A stretch of 64,000 bases of DNA. Source: Microbacterium hibisci (lineage in GTDB: Bacteria; Actinomycetota; Actinomycetes; Actinomycetales; Microbacteriaceae). The stretch lies in NCBI RefSeq assembly GCF_015278255.1, contig NZ_JADIJC010000004.1, positions 124,001 to 188,000 of the forward strand, in the 5' to 3' direction. Below the pieces are notes generated by a model. The model saw only the letters and a list, made by a program, of their open reading frames with translations. It was not told where the DNA came from and did no database searches. Shown here one piece after another: positions 15,637 to 23,538 of the stretch. Position numbers and translations under genes: made by a program. Numbering within the stretch: the stretch's first letter is position 1; every line of letters begins with the position of its first letter.

Positions 15637-15670
15637 CGGATGCCGCGACCCGGGGGGCTCGCGGCATCCG
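15637..15670. repeat. Perfect 12-base inverted repeat
   Basis: CGGATGCCGCGA (15637-15648) and TCGCGGCATCCG (15659-15670) flank a 10-base G-rich loop. It contains the octamer GGATGCCG that is common across the window. Confidence 0.65.
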
Positions 15671-15735
15671 TCTCGGCATGTCCGAACGTCTCACCGCACG
15701 TCGCCGGTCGCGAGGCGCTCGACTCGCCGGGCGGG

Positions 15736-15751
15736 TGTGACGGATGTCACA
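15736..15751. promoter_or_regulatory. Palindromic operator TGTGAC-N4-GTCACA upstream of ABC/two-component operon
   Basis: TGTGAC (15736-15741), GGAT, GTCACA (15746-15751) is a perfect 6-base inverted repeat 58 bases before the first gene. NarL/DesR-type response regulators bind short palindromes of this kind, so it is a likely site for the operon's own regulator. Confidence 0.5.
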
Positions 15752-15808
15752 GACAGATCGTGACGCCCGTGTGAGGGCCAGCCGAGGCGGCGGCACGACG
15801 CTGGAGGC

Positions 15809-16747
15809 ATGGAATCGACACAGCTCCTCGGCCGGCCGGCTGACCCGGCATCCGCCCTTCCCTTCGCCGTCGACGCGACCGCACTGCGCAAGTCGTTCGG
15901 CTCGGTCCGGGCCGTAGAGCACGTGACCCTGCAGGTGAGTCCCGGCGAGGTGGTCGCCTTCCTGGGGCCGAACGGCGCCGGGAAGACCACGACGATCGAC
16001 ATGCTGCTGGGTCTGGCGCAGCCCGACTCGGGCACCGTGCGGATCTACGGCGAGTCGCCCCGTGCCGCGATCGCGCACGGCCTCGTGTCGGCGGTCCTGC
16101 AGACGGGAGGGCTCCTCCCCGACATCTCAGTGCGCGAGACGCTCGACCTGACGGCCGGCCTGTTCGCAGACACGCGACCCGTCGCCGAGGTGCTCGAGCG
16201 CGCGGGGATCGCCGAGATCGCCGACCGGCGCGTCGGGCTGTGCTCGGGAGGGCAGCAGCAGCGCCTGCGCTTCGCAATGGCGCTTCTGTCCGACCCGGGC
16301 CTGCTGATCCTCGACGAACCGACCACCGGGATGGACGTCGCCGGGCGACGATCCTTCTGGAACGCCATCCGGGCGGACGCCGCCCGCGGCCGCACGGTGC
16401 TGTTCGCCACGCACCACCTCGACGAGGCCGACGAGTACGCCGATCGGATCATCCTCATGAACCGCGGTCGCATCGTCGCCGACGGGTCGACCGCCGACAT
16501 CAAAGGCCTCGCATCCGGCCGTGCGGTGAGCGCGACCCTGCCGGGGGCGGATCCCGTCGCACTGGTCACGCTCCCCGGAGTGGACAGCGTCGAAGCGCTC
16601 GGCGACCGCTACACCATCCACACCAGGGACTCGGATGCCGTCGCGCGGCATCTGCTGACCCGCACCGAGGCGCGCGACGTCGAGATCGCCGCCCAAACCC
16701 TCGAGAGCGTGTTCCTCGCTCTCACCTCCGAAGGAACGGCATCATGA
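15809..16747 (+). CDS. ABC transporter ATP-binding protein
   Basis: The energy-coupling subunit (312 residues) of an ABC-2 exporter. Walker A GPNGAGKTTT is near residue 55, the signature CSGGQQQRLRF near 145, Walker B LLILDEPTTGMD near 166, and the switch His in TVLFATHHLDEADEY near 200. The C-terminal ~80 residues follow the drug-exporter (CcmA/DrrA) pattern. An AGGAGG-like site (GGAGG) precedes the ATG, which starts a four-gene operon: the stop overlaps the permease start (ATGA), and a DesK-type kinase and DesR-type regulator follow. The arrangement resembles lipopeptide- or envelope-stress-responsive exporters of the LnrJKLMN type. The substrate is unknown. Confidence 0.93.
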   Translation: MESTQLLGRPADPASALPFAVDATALRKSFGSVRAVEHVTLQVSPGEVVAFLGPNGAGKTTTIDMLLGLAQPDSGTVRIYGESPRAAIAHGLVSAVLQTGGLLPDISVRETLDLTAGLFADTRPVAEVLERAGIAEIADRRVGLCSGGQQQRLRFAMALLSDPGLLILDEPTTGMDVAGRRSFWNAIRADAARGRTVLFATHHLDEADEYADRIILMNRGRIVADGSTADIKGLASGRAVSATLPGADPVALVTLPGVDSVEALGDRYTIHTRDSDAVARHLLTRTEARDVEIAAQTLESVFLALTSEGTAS

Positions 16748-17565
16748 CCACGACCAGCACGACGATCAGCGACCGCGTGTCGCTCGAGCGGAGGGTGCCG
16801 CCGAGGGGCGGCTTCACCCTGACCTATCTGTGGATCGAACTCAAGCGCAAGCTCCGCAGCCGCCGCCTCCTGCTGTTCACCGTGGCCTTCCCGGTCGCCA
16901 TGTTCGTCATCATCGGGCTCCCGCTGCGGGAACAGCAGCTCACCGCCACCCCTCTCTCGCAGGGGGGTCCGTCGGTCGCCGCCTACGTCATGGTGTCGAT
17001 GGCGATGTACGGCGCCATGATGTCGTCCACGCAGACCGGCACGGCCATCGGCACCGAGAGAGCATACGGATGGAGCCGGCAGCTGCGGCTCACTCCGCTG
17101 AACCCCCTTGTGAACGTCGTGGTCAAGACGCTCGCCGGCATGGTGCTGGGCCTGCTCGCCGTCACCGCCACCTACCTGGTGGGGGCCGCCAGCGGCGTCC
17201 ACCTGACGTGGGCGCAGTGGATCGCCACCGGTGCGGCGAGCTGGCTGCTCGCGAGCGCCGTGTTCACGACGCTCGGCCTCGCCGTCGGCTACCTCATGCC
17301 GGGCGATGGGGCGGCGCAGGTCACGAGCCTGGCGATCGCCCTGTTGTCGTTCCTCGGCGGGCTCTTCACCCCGCTCAGCGCGATGCCCGAGCTCCTCCAG
17401 GTGATCGCGCGGTTCACGCCGGTGTACGGCATCAGTCAGATCGCCCGTGCGCCGCTCACCGGCGCGGACGTCGACATCCTGTGGTTCGTCAACGCCGTGG
17501 CCTGGCTCGGCATCTTCGTCGCCTGCGCAGCCTGGGCCTTCCGCCGCGACACCAAGCGCGTATGA
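16744..17565 (+). CDS. ABC-2 type transporter permease
   Basis: A 273-residue integral membrane protein with six predicted helices, starting at the ATG that overlaps the ATPase stop. Segments visible include LLLFTVAFPVAMFVIIGL, VAAYVMVSMAMYGAMM, VVVKTLAGMVLGLLAVTAT, the conserved ABC-2 region ending LSFLGGLFTPLSAMPELLQ, and a last helix WLGIFVACAAWAF followed by RRDTKRV. The LGGLFTPLSAMP loop is typical of DrrB/YhhJ-type permeases. With the preceding ATPase it should make a homodimeric or 2+2 exporter of a hydrophobic or amphiphilic compound. Confidence 0.93.
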   Translation: MTTTSTTISDRVSLERRVPPRGGFTLTYLWIELKRKLRSRRLLLFTVAFPVAMFVIIGLPLREQQLTATPLSQGGPSVAAYVMVSMAMYGAMMSSTQTGTAIGTERAYGWSRQLRLTPLNPLVNVVVKTLAGMVLGLLAVTATYLVGAASGVHLTWAQWIATGAASWLLASAVFTTLGLAVGYLMPGDGAAQVTSLAIALLSFLGGLFTPLSAMPELLQVIARFTPVYGISQIARAPLTGADVDILWFVNAVAWLGIFVACAAWAFRRDTKRV

Positions 17566-17638
17566 GCACCGCCTCCGTTCACCGGGCCGCGCGACTCCTG
17601 CCGTACACGGCCCGGTGCCGCTCCCCGGCCCGCCGCTC

Positions 17639-17644
17639 TAAGGT
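17639..17644 (+). promoter_or_regulatory. -10 box TAAGGT, leaderless start of the histidine kinase
   Basis: TAAGGT is followed by exactly 7 bases and then the ATG at 17652. This suggests an internal promoter in the operon giving separate expression of the two-component genes. Confidence 0.5.
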
Positions 17645-17651
17645 GATGTCC

Positions 17652-18830
17652 ATGCACGCCACGCCCCCCGGCGATCGGCCCGCCGCCGACCTCTCGTCGC
17701 CGGCTACGGCTCGCCGGGGCGACGTGACGATCCGGCGAACGGGCTCCTTTCCGCGGATCCTCTGGTCGCGGGCGGCGGCGGGCTGGTACCTCGGCGCCGG
17801 CGTCGCTCTCCTGTGGCTCATCGGACCGAGCCGCGACGTGATCGCGCAGGCGGGCTCCGCAGCCGCGGCCGCGCTCGGCCTCTCTCTCGTCGTGCTGTTC
17901 GCGGCAGCGTTCCTCGTGTCGGTGCCGCTGGCTTGGACGCTCGGCGAGCGCGGGCGCATCGCCGTCTGCGCCGGTCTCCTCGTGCTCTCTTTCGCCTTGT
18001 TCCCGTGGCTCGGCTGGGGCATCGCCGTCTTCTGGACGTACGTCGGGGTCGCCCTCGGCATGTGCGTGCTGCCGTGGCAGTGGACGTGGCCGACGATCCT
18101 CGGTCTGGGTGTGGTCGCACTGGTCACCAACGGAATGACCGAGGGCTGGGATGAGAACGTCCTCTGGGTCCCGGCCATCATCGTGTCGGTCTCGCTCATG
18201 ATGGCCTCCTTCGCCCGAACCGCGGCCGCGATGAATCAGCTGCGGCGGGCGCAGACGCAGCTCGAGGCGCTCGCGGTGGAGCGGGAGCGTGGCCGCGTCG
18301 CCCGCGACATCCACGACATCCTCGGCCATTCGCTCACCGTCGTGACCGTGAAGGCCGAACTCGCCGGCAGGCTCGTCGACGTCGACCCGGAACGCGCCAA
18401 GGCCGAGATCGCCGAGGTGGAGGCGCTCGCGCGCGGCGCTCTTGCCGACGTGCGGTCGACCGTCGCGGGGGTGCGCGGCGTCACGGTGAGCGGGGAGCTC
18501 GCCGCCGCCCGGGCGGCGCTCGAGGCCGCGGGCATCGCGGCCGAGCTGCCTTCGTCGACGGATGCCGTGCCCCCGGGCCGCCGCGAGCTCGCGGGCTGGA
18601 TCGTGCGCGAGGGCGTGACCAACGTCGTGCGCCACGCCGGCGCGTCGCGATGCCGCGTCACGCTCGGCCGGCACGAGGTGGAGGTCGCCGACGACGGTGT
18701 CGGACCGTCCGACACCGCCGCAGCCGGGACCGGACTGACCGGCCTGCGCGAGCGCGTCGAGACCGCCGGCGGACGCCTGGCGGTCGGGCGCAGCGACCTG
18801 GGCGGCTTCAGCCTGCGGGTGACGATGTGA
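17652..18830 (+). CDS. DesK-type sensor histidine kinase
   Basis: The 392-residue protein has four to five N-terminal membrane helices (for example WYLGAGVALLWLIG, AALGLSLVVLFAAAFLV, AVCAGLLVLSFALFPWLGW) and little outside the membrane, so it probably senses the membrane or the transporter itself. A HisKA_3 dimerisation domain follows, with the phosphorylated His near residue 220 in RVARDIHDILGHSLT. The HATPase has an N-box in REGVTNVVRHAGAS and glycine boxes DDGVG and GTGLTGLRERVE. The ATG at 17652 fits a leaderless start; 17646, or 17562 (overlapping the permease stop), would lengthen it with an Arg-rich stretch. Its partner regulator overlaps its 3' end. Confidence 0.9.
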   Translation: MHATPPGDRPAADLSSPATARRGDVTIRRTGSFPRILWSRAAAGWYLGAGVALLWLIGPSRDVIAQAGSAAAAALGLSLVVLFAAAFLVSVPLAWTLGERGRIAVCAGLLVLSFALFPWLGWGIAVFWTYVGVALGMCVLPWQWTWPTILGLGVVALVTNGMTEGWDENVLWVPAIIVSVSLMMASFARTAAAMNQLRRAQTQLEALAVERERGRVARDIHDILGHSLTVVTVKAELAGRLVDVDPERAKAEIAEVEALARGALADVRSTVAGVRGVTVSGELAAARAALEAAGIAAELPSSTDAVPPGRRELAGWIVREGVTNVVRHAGASRCRVTLGRHEVEVADDGVGPSDTAAAGTGLTGLRERVETAGGRLAVGRSDLGGFSLRVTM

Positions 18831-19432
18831 TCCGGCTCCTGATCGCCGACGACCAGGCGCTCGTGCGGGGCGCGCTGGCGGCGCTGCTCGGACTCGAGTC
18901 CGACATCGAGGTGGTCGCCGAGGTCGGCCGCGGAGACGAGGTCGTCGACGCGGCGCTCGCCTCACGCGCCGACGTCGCGATGCTCGACATCGAGATGCCC
19001 GGTATGGACGGGATCGCCGCGGCCGCCGCGATTCGCACCGCGCTCCCGGCGTGCCGCGTGCTGATCGTGACGACCTTCGGCCGACCGGGCTACCTCAAGC
19101 GCGCGATGCAGGCGGGCGCCTCGGGCTTCGTCGTGAAGGACACCCCCGCGGCGCAGCTGGCCGACGCCGTGCGGCGGGTCGCCCAGGGGCTGCGCGTCGT
19201 CGATCCGGTCCTCGCCGCGGACTCCCTCGCCCAGGGGGACTCACCGCTCACCGAACGCGAGACCGACGTGCTCTCGGCGGCGCAGACCGGAGGCTCGATC
19301 GCCGACATCGCGGCGCTCCTCCACCTGTCGGAGGGGACGGTGCGCAATCACCTCTCCAGCGCGATCGGCAAGACCGGCGGTCGCAATCGCGCCGACGCCG
19401 CCCGCCTCGCGCGGGACAACGGCTGGCTCTGA
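18827..19432 (+). CDS. NarL/DesR-family response regulator
   Basis: The 201-residue protein starts at a GTG overlapping the kinase stop (GTGA). The receiver domain (1-~120) has IADDQALVRGALA with the acidic pair, the phospho-acceptor Asp near residue 53 in AMLDIEMPGMDG, the switch Thr in VLIVTTFGR and Lys in GFVVKDTP. The LuxR-type HTH (~138-200) reads SPLTERETDVLSAAQTGG, then IADIAALLHLSEGTVRNHLSSA. It most likely takes phosphate from the adjacent kinase and acts at the TGTGAC-N4-GTCACA palindrome upstream of the operon to induce the exporter. Confidence 0.93.
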   Translation: MIRLLIADDQALVRGALAALLGLESDIEVVAEVGRGDEVVDAALASRADVAMLDIEMPGMDGIAAAAAIRTALPACRVLIVTTFGRPGYLKRAMQAGASGFVVKDTPAAQLADAVRRVAQGLRVVDPVLAADSLAQGDSPLTERETDVLSAAQTGGSIADIAALLHLSEGTVRNHLSSAIGKTGGRNRADAARLARDNGWL

Positions 19433-19457
19433 GCCGTCGGCACCCCGTGTGTGCGCG

Positions 19458-19526
19458 CACAACTCGGGCGGAATCGGGTGCAGCGGCTCCGTCGGCGCCG
19501 CACGACCCGCATCTGCCTGAGTTGTG
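19458..19526. repeat. 69-base imperfect foldback element
   Basis: CACAACTC (19458-19465) and GAGTTGTG (19519-19526) are perfect ends; about 23 of the first 30 bases pair across the element. It lies in the gap between the response regulator and rplI and looks like a REP- or attenuator-type foldback. Confidence 0.5.
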
Positions 19527-19549
19527 ACCACTGCGCGGGCCACAGACGA

Positions 19550-19599
19550 CGGATGCCGCAGACGCAGTGCCTCTCAGAAGCACCGGTCTGCGGCATCCG
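19550..19599. terminator. rplI: 14-base-pair hairpin downstream of rplI
   Basis: CGGATGCCGCAGAC (19550-19563) and GTCTGCGGCATCCG (19586-19599) are perfect arms with a 22-base loop, 21 bases past the rplI stop. It probably ends the ribosomal transcript and, from the other side, the two-component operon. There is no T-run. Confidence 0.6.
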
Positions 19600-19619
19600 T
19601 TCTGCCGTATCCCGAGGGA

Positions 19620-20072
19620 TTACTTGGCGGCGACCACCTGCAGGGTGATCACGGCGGTGAGGTCGTCGCGCAGACGGACCGTCGCCTCGTGCTCGCCCGT
19701 CGACTTGATCGGCGAGGTGATGTGGATCTTGCGCTTGTCGAGGTCACCGAGACCCGCGGCCTTGACCGCGTCGGCGACATCGGCGGTCTTGACCGCACCG
19801 AACAGGCGACCCTCGGCGCCGGCCTTGACGGCCAGGCGGACCTTGTTGGTCTCGAGGTTGTTCTTCAGCGCCACAGCCTCTTCGTGGTCGTGGATCGCGC
19901 GCGCCTCGCGGGCGGCGCGGATCGACGCCACCTGCTTCTCGCCACCGCGGGTCCACGCGACCGCGAAGCCCTGGGGGATGAGGTAGTTGCGGGCGTACCC
20001 GTTCTTGACCTCGACCACGTCACCGGCGCTACCGAGCCCGGCGACCTCGTTCGTGAGAATGAGCTTTGCCAT
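19620..20072 (-). CDS. rplI: 50S ribosomal protein L9
   Basis: A 150-residue L9, which binds 23S rRNA at the base of the L1 stalk with its N-terminal domain. The family signature is clear at the start ([20 protein letters not shown], then [13 protein letters not shown]), followed by the long connecting helix and the C-terminal domain ([16 protein letters not shown], ending TLQVVAAK). An AAGGAG box precedes the ATG. It is the last gene of rpsF-ssb-rpsR-rplI. In this genome rplI and dnaB are separated by the exporter/two-component and surface-protein genes. Confidence 0.98.
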   Translation of the reverse strand: MAKLILTNEVAGLGSAGDVVEVKNGYARNYLIPQGFAVAWTRGGEKQVASIRAAREARAIHDHEEAVALKNNLETNKVRLAVKAGAEGRLFGAVKTADVADAVKAAGLGDLDKRKIHITSPIKSTGEHEATVRLRDDLTAVITLQVVAAK

Positions 20073-20083
20073 GTGGGTACTCC

Positions 20084-20338
20084 TTAGCGGCCAGCGCCGG
20101 CGTAAGGCAGGAGCGCCATTTCGCGCGCGTTCTTGATCGCCTTGGCGATCAGACGCTGCTCCTGCACCGAGACACCGGTGATACGACGGGCACGGATCTT
20201 GCCGCGCTCCGAGATGAACTTGCGGAGGGTGGCGACGTCCTTGTAGTCGATGACGCCGACACGGATCGCCTTCGCGGGGGCCGCGTTCTTCGCGCCCTTC
20301 CGCGGCTTCCGGCGGTCGCCGGTTGCCTTTCCAGCCAT
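20084..20338 (-). CDS. rpsR: 30S ribosomal protein S18
   Basis: An 84-residue S18 that pairs with S6 on the platform of the small subunit. The core reads [19 protein letters not shown], then [20 protein letters not shown] and ARRMALLPY-type ending ([14 protein letters not shown]). The zinc cysteines present in some S18 copies are missing, so this is the zinc-independent type. AAAGGA precedes the ATG; rplI follows 11 bases later. Confidence 0.98.
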   Translation of the reverse strand: MAGKATGDRRKPRKGAKNAAPAKAIRVGVIDYKDVATLRKFISERGKIRARRITGVSVQEQRLIAKAIKNAREMALLPYAGAGR

Positions 20339-20413
20339 GGTGTTTCCTTTACGTGTTGATGATCGGATGCCTCGTCACGAGGCATCCGGAATCTGTTGCT
20401 GAGATCTGACCGA

Positions 20414-20935
20414 TCAGAACGGGGTGTCGTCGCCGTAGGCGCCCGGGGCAGCCCACGCGTCGCCGCCACCGGCGTTCTGCGAACCGGGGGTCGACCACGG
20501 CTCGTCGGCGACCTGCGCCGGACGAGACTGGCCGCCACCGCCGAAGTTGCCGCCGCCACCGCCGGAGCCGCCCGCGGCACGGGTGACCTGAGCGGTCGCG
20601 TAGCGCAGCGACGGACCGATCTCATCGACCTCGAGCTCGATCGCGGTGCGGTTGTTGCCCTCGCGGTCCTGGTAGCTGCGCTGCTTGAGGCGGCCGGTCG
20701 CGATGACCCGCATGCCCTTCGTCAGCGAGCCGGCCACGTGCTCGGCGAACTCGCGCCACACGCTCGCGCGGAGGAACAGCGCTTCGCCGTCCTTCCACTC
20801 GTTGGCCTGACGGTCGAAGTTGCGCGGCGTCGACGCGATCGTGAAGTTCGCGACGGGGAGGCCGTTCTGCGTGTAGCGCAGTTCGGGATCAGCCGTGAGG
20901 TTTCCCACGACGGTGATGATCGTCTCGCCGGCCAT
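20414..20935 (-). CDS. ssb: Single-stranded DNA-binding protein
   Basis: The 173-residue SSB coats single-stranded DNA in replication and repair. The OB fold covers ~1-110 ([51 protein letters not shown]). A Gly-rich flexible linker with [12 protein letters not shown] follows, and an acidic tip GDDTPF that recruits partner proteins. It starts 5 bases after the rpsF stop, the usual rpsF-ssb-rpsR order. Confidence 0.98.
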   Translation of the reverse strand: MAGETIITVVGNLTADPELRYTQNGLPVANFTIASTPRNFDRQANEWKDGEALFLRASVWREFAEHVAGSLTKGMRVIATGRLKQRSYQDREGNNRTAIELEVDEIGPSLRYATAQVTRAAGGSGGGGGNFGGGGQSRPAQVADEPWSTPGSQNAGGGDAWAAPGAYGDDTPF

Positions 20936-20940
20936 CAGCC

Positions 20941-21309
20941 TTACGCCTTCGCAGCCTTGGCGGTCTTGCGGGCGGCGCGCTCGTCGGCACGGGCCTTCTC
21001 CGAAGCGACCATCGCGATGGCCTCCTCGGCACGCAGGACCTTCGTGCGCATGATCTGCTCGCTGAGGTTCAGCTGGCGGTCGAGCTCCTGGGTGGTCTCG
21101 GCCGTCGCGGTGAAGTTGACGACAGCGTAGATGCCCTCGGTCTTCTTCTGGATCTCGTACGCGAGACGGCGCTTGCCCCAGATGTCGATGTTCTCGATGG
21201 TGCCGCCGTCGGTCGTGATGACCTTCAGGAACTTGTCGAGGTTGGCGCCGACCTGGCGCTCGTCGATCTCAGGGTTCAGGATGACCATGAGTTCGTACTG
21301 GTGCGTCAC
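20941..21309 (-). CDS. rpsF: 30S ribosomal protein S6
   Basis: A 122-residue S6, partner of S18. It has the ferredoxin-like core [20 protein letters not shown], then [21 protein letters not shown] and a helical end, followed by a Lys/Ala-rich tail ([12 protein letters not shown]). The start is GTG with a very strong AAGGAGGTG site. TACCAT (reverse strand, 21428-21423), about 115 bases upstream, is a likely -10 for the operon, leaving a long leader that could carry S6/S18 autoregulation. Confidence 0.97.
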   Translation of the reverse strand: MTHQYELMVILNPEIDERQVGANLDKFLKVITTDGGTIENIDIWGKRRLAYEIQKKTEGIYAVVNFTATAETTQELDRQLNLSEQIMRTKVLRAEEAIAMVASEKARADERAARKTAKAAKA

Positions 21310-21503
21310 TAACCCACCTCCTTCGGACTAGAACGGCTGTCGGGCATTTCCCGGCAGCAGGAGGGTGTGTTGCACGTCATCCGGACGGCGCGCGGGCGCG
21401 CGCTCACACGGACAACCCTCCTATGGTACCGGATGCCCGATCGTGCGCCGAATCGACCGCCGCGCTCGGGGTCGCCGCCCGCCGCGCGGGGTGGGCGCAC
21501 CCG

Positions 21504-22820
21504 TCACTCGCCGTGAGCGCCCGAGGTCTTCACCGGCGCGGGCGCGGCGAGAGAGGAGATCACCGCATCGAGCCCGGCCAGCCCGTCGGCCGCCGCGAAT
21601 GCGGTCGCCAGCGCCTCCGCGCGGGCGCGGTACGAGGCATCCGTCATCACGCGATCGACCGCGGCGGCCACCTGTGCGGGACTCGGGCGCTGGGACTTGA
21701 GGTTGATGCCGGCGCCCGACCAGCCGACGCGGGCCGACACCTCGACCTTGTCTTCGGTCTGCCCGGCGACCACCAGCGGCACGCCGTGGGCCAGCGCCTG
21801 CTGCACGCCGCCGTAGCCGCCGTTGGTGACCAGCACGTCGACGAGCGGGAGAAGCCGGTCATAGGGCAGGTATTCCGCGACGCGCACGTTCGCGGGAAGA
21901 TCGGCGGGCAGCGCCGATCGCGGGCGCCCGCCGGTGGAGACCACGACGAGAGGATCGGATGCCGCGAGCCCTTCGATCGTCGGCAGCACGAGCTGGCCGA
22001 AGTCGGCGTTCGCCACCGTCCCCTGCGTCACGTGGACGACCGGCCGGCGGCCGTCCAGGTCGGACCACCACTCCGGCAGCGCCACCGCCGACGCCGGAAC
22101 CGGGATCGGACCGGCGAAGTGCACGGTCGACGGGAGGTCGGAGCGCGGATACTCGAACGCCGGCACCGTGAACTGCACCACCGCGTCGGCGCGCGACGGC
22201 CAGTCGAGGAGGAAGCCGCCGAGCGGCACGCCGACCTCGCGCCGGCTGATCTCGTCCGCCTCTCGCTGCACGGCGCCGAAGATCGCGCGTTCGGCCACCA
22301 GCGAGAGGACGCGGTTGCGCAGACGGCCCACCGCGCCCGCCTTCGGCGGCACGCCCAGGCCGAAGGGCGCGGTGTCACGGCTCTTCACCCCGAGCGGGAA
22401 GATGCCCAGCGCGATCACCGGCGGACGCTCGGAGCGCGGCAATCGGTTCAAGAGCGCGGCGCCCAGGAAGAGCGGCTCCGTCAGCACCGCGTCCACATGA
22501 CGTGCCGCGAGCTCCGCGCGGAGGGCGGCGAACTGGGCGGCACCGGGCCGGACGAAGAGATTCGTCATGTCGAAGCGGATCGCGGCGGGACCGGTCAGTC
22601 CGGACCGCTCCGGAAAGGCGCGGTCGGGCTCGTCGAGGTCGACGTCCGCCTCGGCGGGCAGCGGCACGAACCGCGCCCCGGTCTCGCGGACGCGGTCTGC
22701 CCAGCGGGGGCTCGTCAGGAAGCTCACCTCGCCGCCCCGTGCGACGAGGTGGCGCGCGATCTGCAGGAGGGGCATGACGTGACCGTGAGCGGGCGTGCAG
22801 GTGATCAGGAACCGGGACAT
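21504..22820 (-). CDS. MGT/UGT-type glycosyltransferase (GT1 family)
   Basis: A 438-residue GT-B fold enzyme that would move a sugar from a nucleotide donor onto a small molecule such as a macrolide, flavonoid or terpenoid. The acceptor domain starts SRFLITCTPAHGHVMPLLQI with the conserved catalytic His region. The C-terminal donor site has VLVTNGGYGGVQQALAHGVPL, close to the GT1 signature, followed by GQTEDKVEVSARV. There is no signal peptide. It is divergent from a TetR gene 66 bases away, an arrangement typical of substrate-induced detoxifying glycosyltransferases. The acceptor is unknown. Confidence 0.88.
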   Translation of the reverse strand: MSRFLITCTPAHGHVMPLLQIARHLVARGGEVSFLTSPRWADRVRETGARFVPLPAEADVDLDEPDRAFPERSGLTGPAAIRFDMTNLFVRPGAAQFAALRAELAARHVDAVLTEPLFLGAALLNRLPRSERPPVIALGIFPLGVKSRDTAPFGLGVPPKAGAVGRLRNRVLSLVAERAIFGAVQREADEISRREVGVPLGGFLLDWPSRADAVVQFTVPAFEYPRSDLPSTVHFAGPIPVPASAVALPEWWSDLDGRRPVVHVTQGTVANADFGQLVLPTIEGLAASDPLVVVSTGGRPRSALPADLPANVRVAEYLPYDRLLPLVDVLVTNGGYGGVQQALAHGVPLVVAGQTEDKVEVSARVGWSGAGINLKSQRPSPAQVAAAVDRVMTDASYRARAEALATAFAAADGLAGLDAVISSLAAPAPVKTSGAHGE

Positions 22821-22849
22821 GGGTGAGGCGCCTTCGCTAGGATTGGATG

Positions 22850-22862
22850 TACTGCTGGAGTA
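22850..22862. promoter_or_regulatory. Candidate TetR operator between glycosyltransferase and TetR genes
   Basis: TACT-N5-AGTA lies in the middle of the 66-base divergent gap. It is a short palindrome and is supported mainly by position. Confidence 0.3.
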
Positions 22863-22886
22863 TTCACCACCCCATGAGGCAGGTCA

Positions 22887-23525
22887 ATGACCTCTGATAC
22901 ATCGCCGCGCGCATACCGCTCCGCACTGCGGGCTCGGCAGGCGCAAGAGACCCGCCGGCGCGTGGTCGAGGCCGCCGCTCGCCTGTTCGCCACGCGCGGC
23001 TATGCGGCCACGACTCTCGCGGGCATCGCGCGCGAAGCCGGCGTCTCGACCGAGACGGTGAAGACCACCGCCGCCAAGTCGGAGCTTCTGATCGCCGCCT
23101 TCGAGGTGATGTTCGCCGGAACGGAGTCGGCGGACTCGCTCACCGACACCGAGGTGGGACGGGGAGTCCTGGACCTTCCCGACGCGGCGTTGCTCGACGC
23201 GGTGGTGGGACAGATCGCTCTCGCGAACGCGCGCGGCCATGCCCTGTGGACGGTGCTGCTCGGCGCCGCGGCATCCGATCCCGTCGTCCACACCGCGTTG
23301 CGGGCGATCCTCGCCCGTCGCGCGGTGGACTACCGGCGGTTCGTCGACGAACTGGTCGCGCGCGGCTTGGCGCCCACCGTCGCCGACCCGGACGCGACGG
23401 CGGCCGCGCTGTCGTTCCAGCTGTCGCCGGAGGGGTATCAGCAGCTGGTCACGCAGTCCGGCTGGACGCCGGAGCGCTACACCGCCTGGCTGCGCTCCGC
23501 GGTCCTCGCCGAGTTCGCGCGCTGA
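22887..23525 (+). CDS. TetR-family transcriptional regulator
   Basis: The 212-residue protein has an N-terminal HTH (RARQAQETRRRVVEAAARLF, then TTLAGIAREAGVSTETVKTT; residues ~10-58) and a helical ligand-binding C-terminal half that matches no class I recognise. It is divergent from the glycosyltransferase gene, so it probably represses that gene until a substrate binds. The conserved Tyr of the recognition helix is changed (STETVKTTAAKSELL), as often seen in TetR proteins with a variant helix. Confidence 0.9.
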   Translation: MTSDTSPRAYRSALRARQAQETRRRVVEAAARLFATRGYAATTLAGIAREAGVSTETVKTTAAKSELLIAAFEVMFAGTESADSLTDTEVGRGVLDLPDAALLDAVVGQIALANARGHALWTVLLGAAASDPVVHTALRAILARRAVDYRRFVDELVARGLAPTVADPDATAAALSFQLSPEGYQQLVTQSGWTPERYTAWLRSAVLAEFAR

Positions 23526-23538
23526 TCCCTCAGACCGC

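Larger units (their letters stand above)
15412..15808. other. Intergenic region rich in hairpins and regulatory palindromes
   Basis: No gene is seen. From left to right it holds an intrinsic terminator, two similar foldback units in tandem, a third perfect hairpin and a 16-base palindrome just before the ABC transporter operon; each is listed separately. Confidence 0.7.

Noticed and set aside
21423..22826. Plus-strand frame of 467 codons across the glycosyltransferase
   Set aside because: The minus strand carries a complete GT1 enzyme; the plus-strand translation is His/Arg-rich noise.
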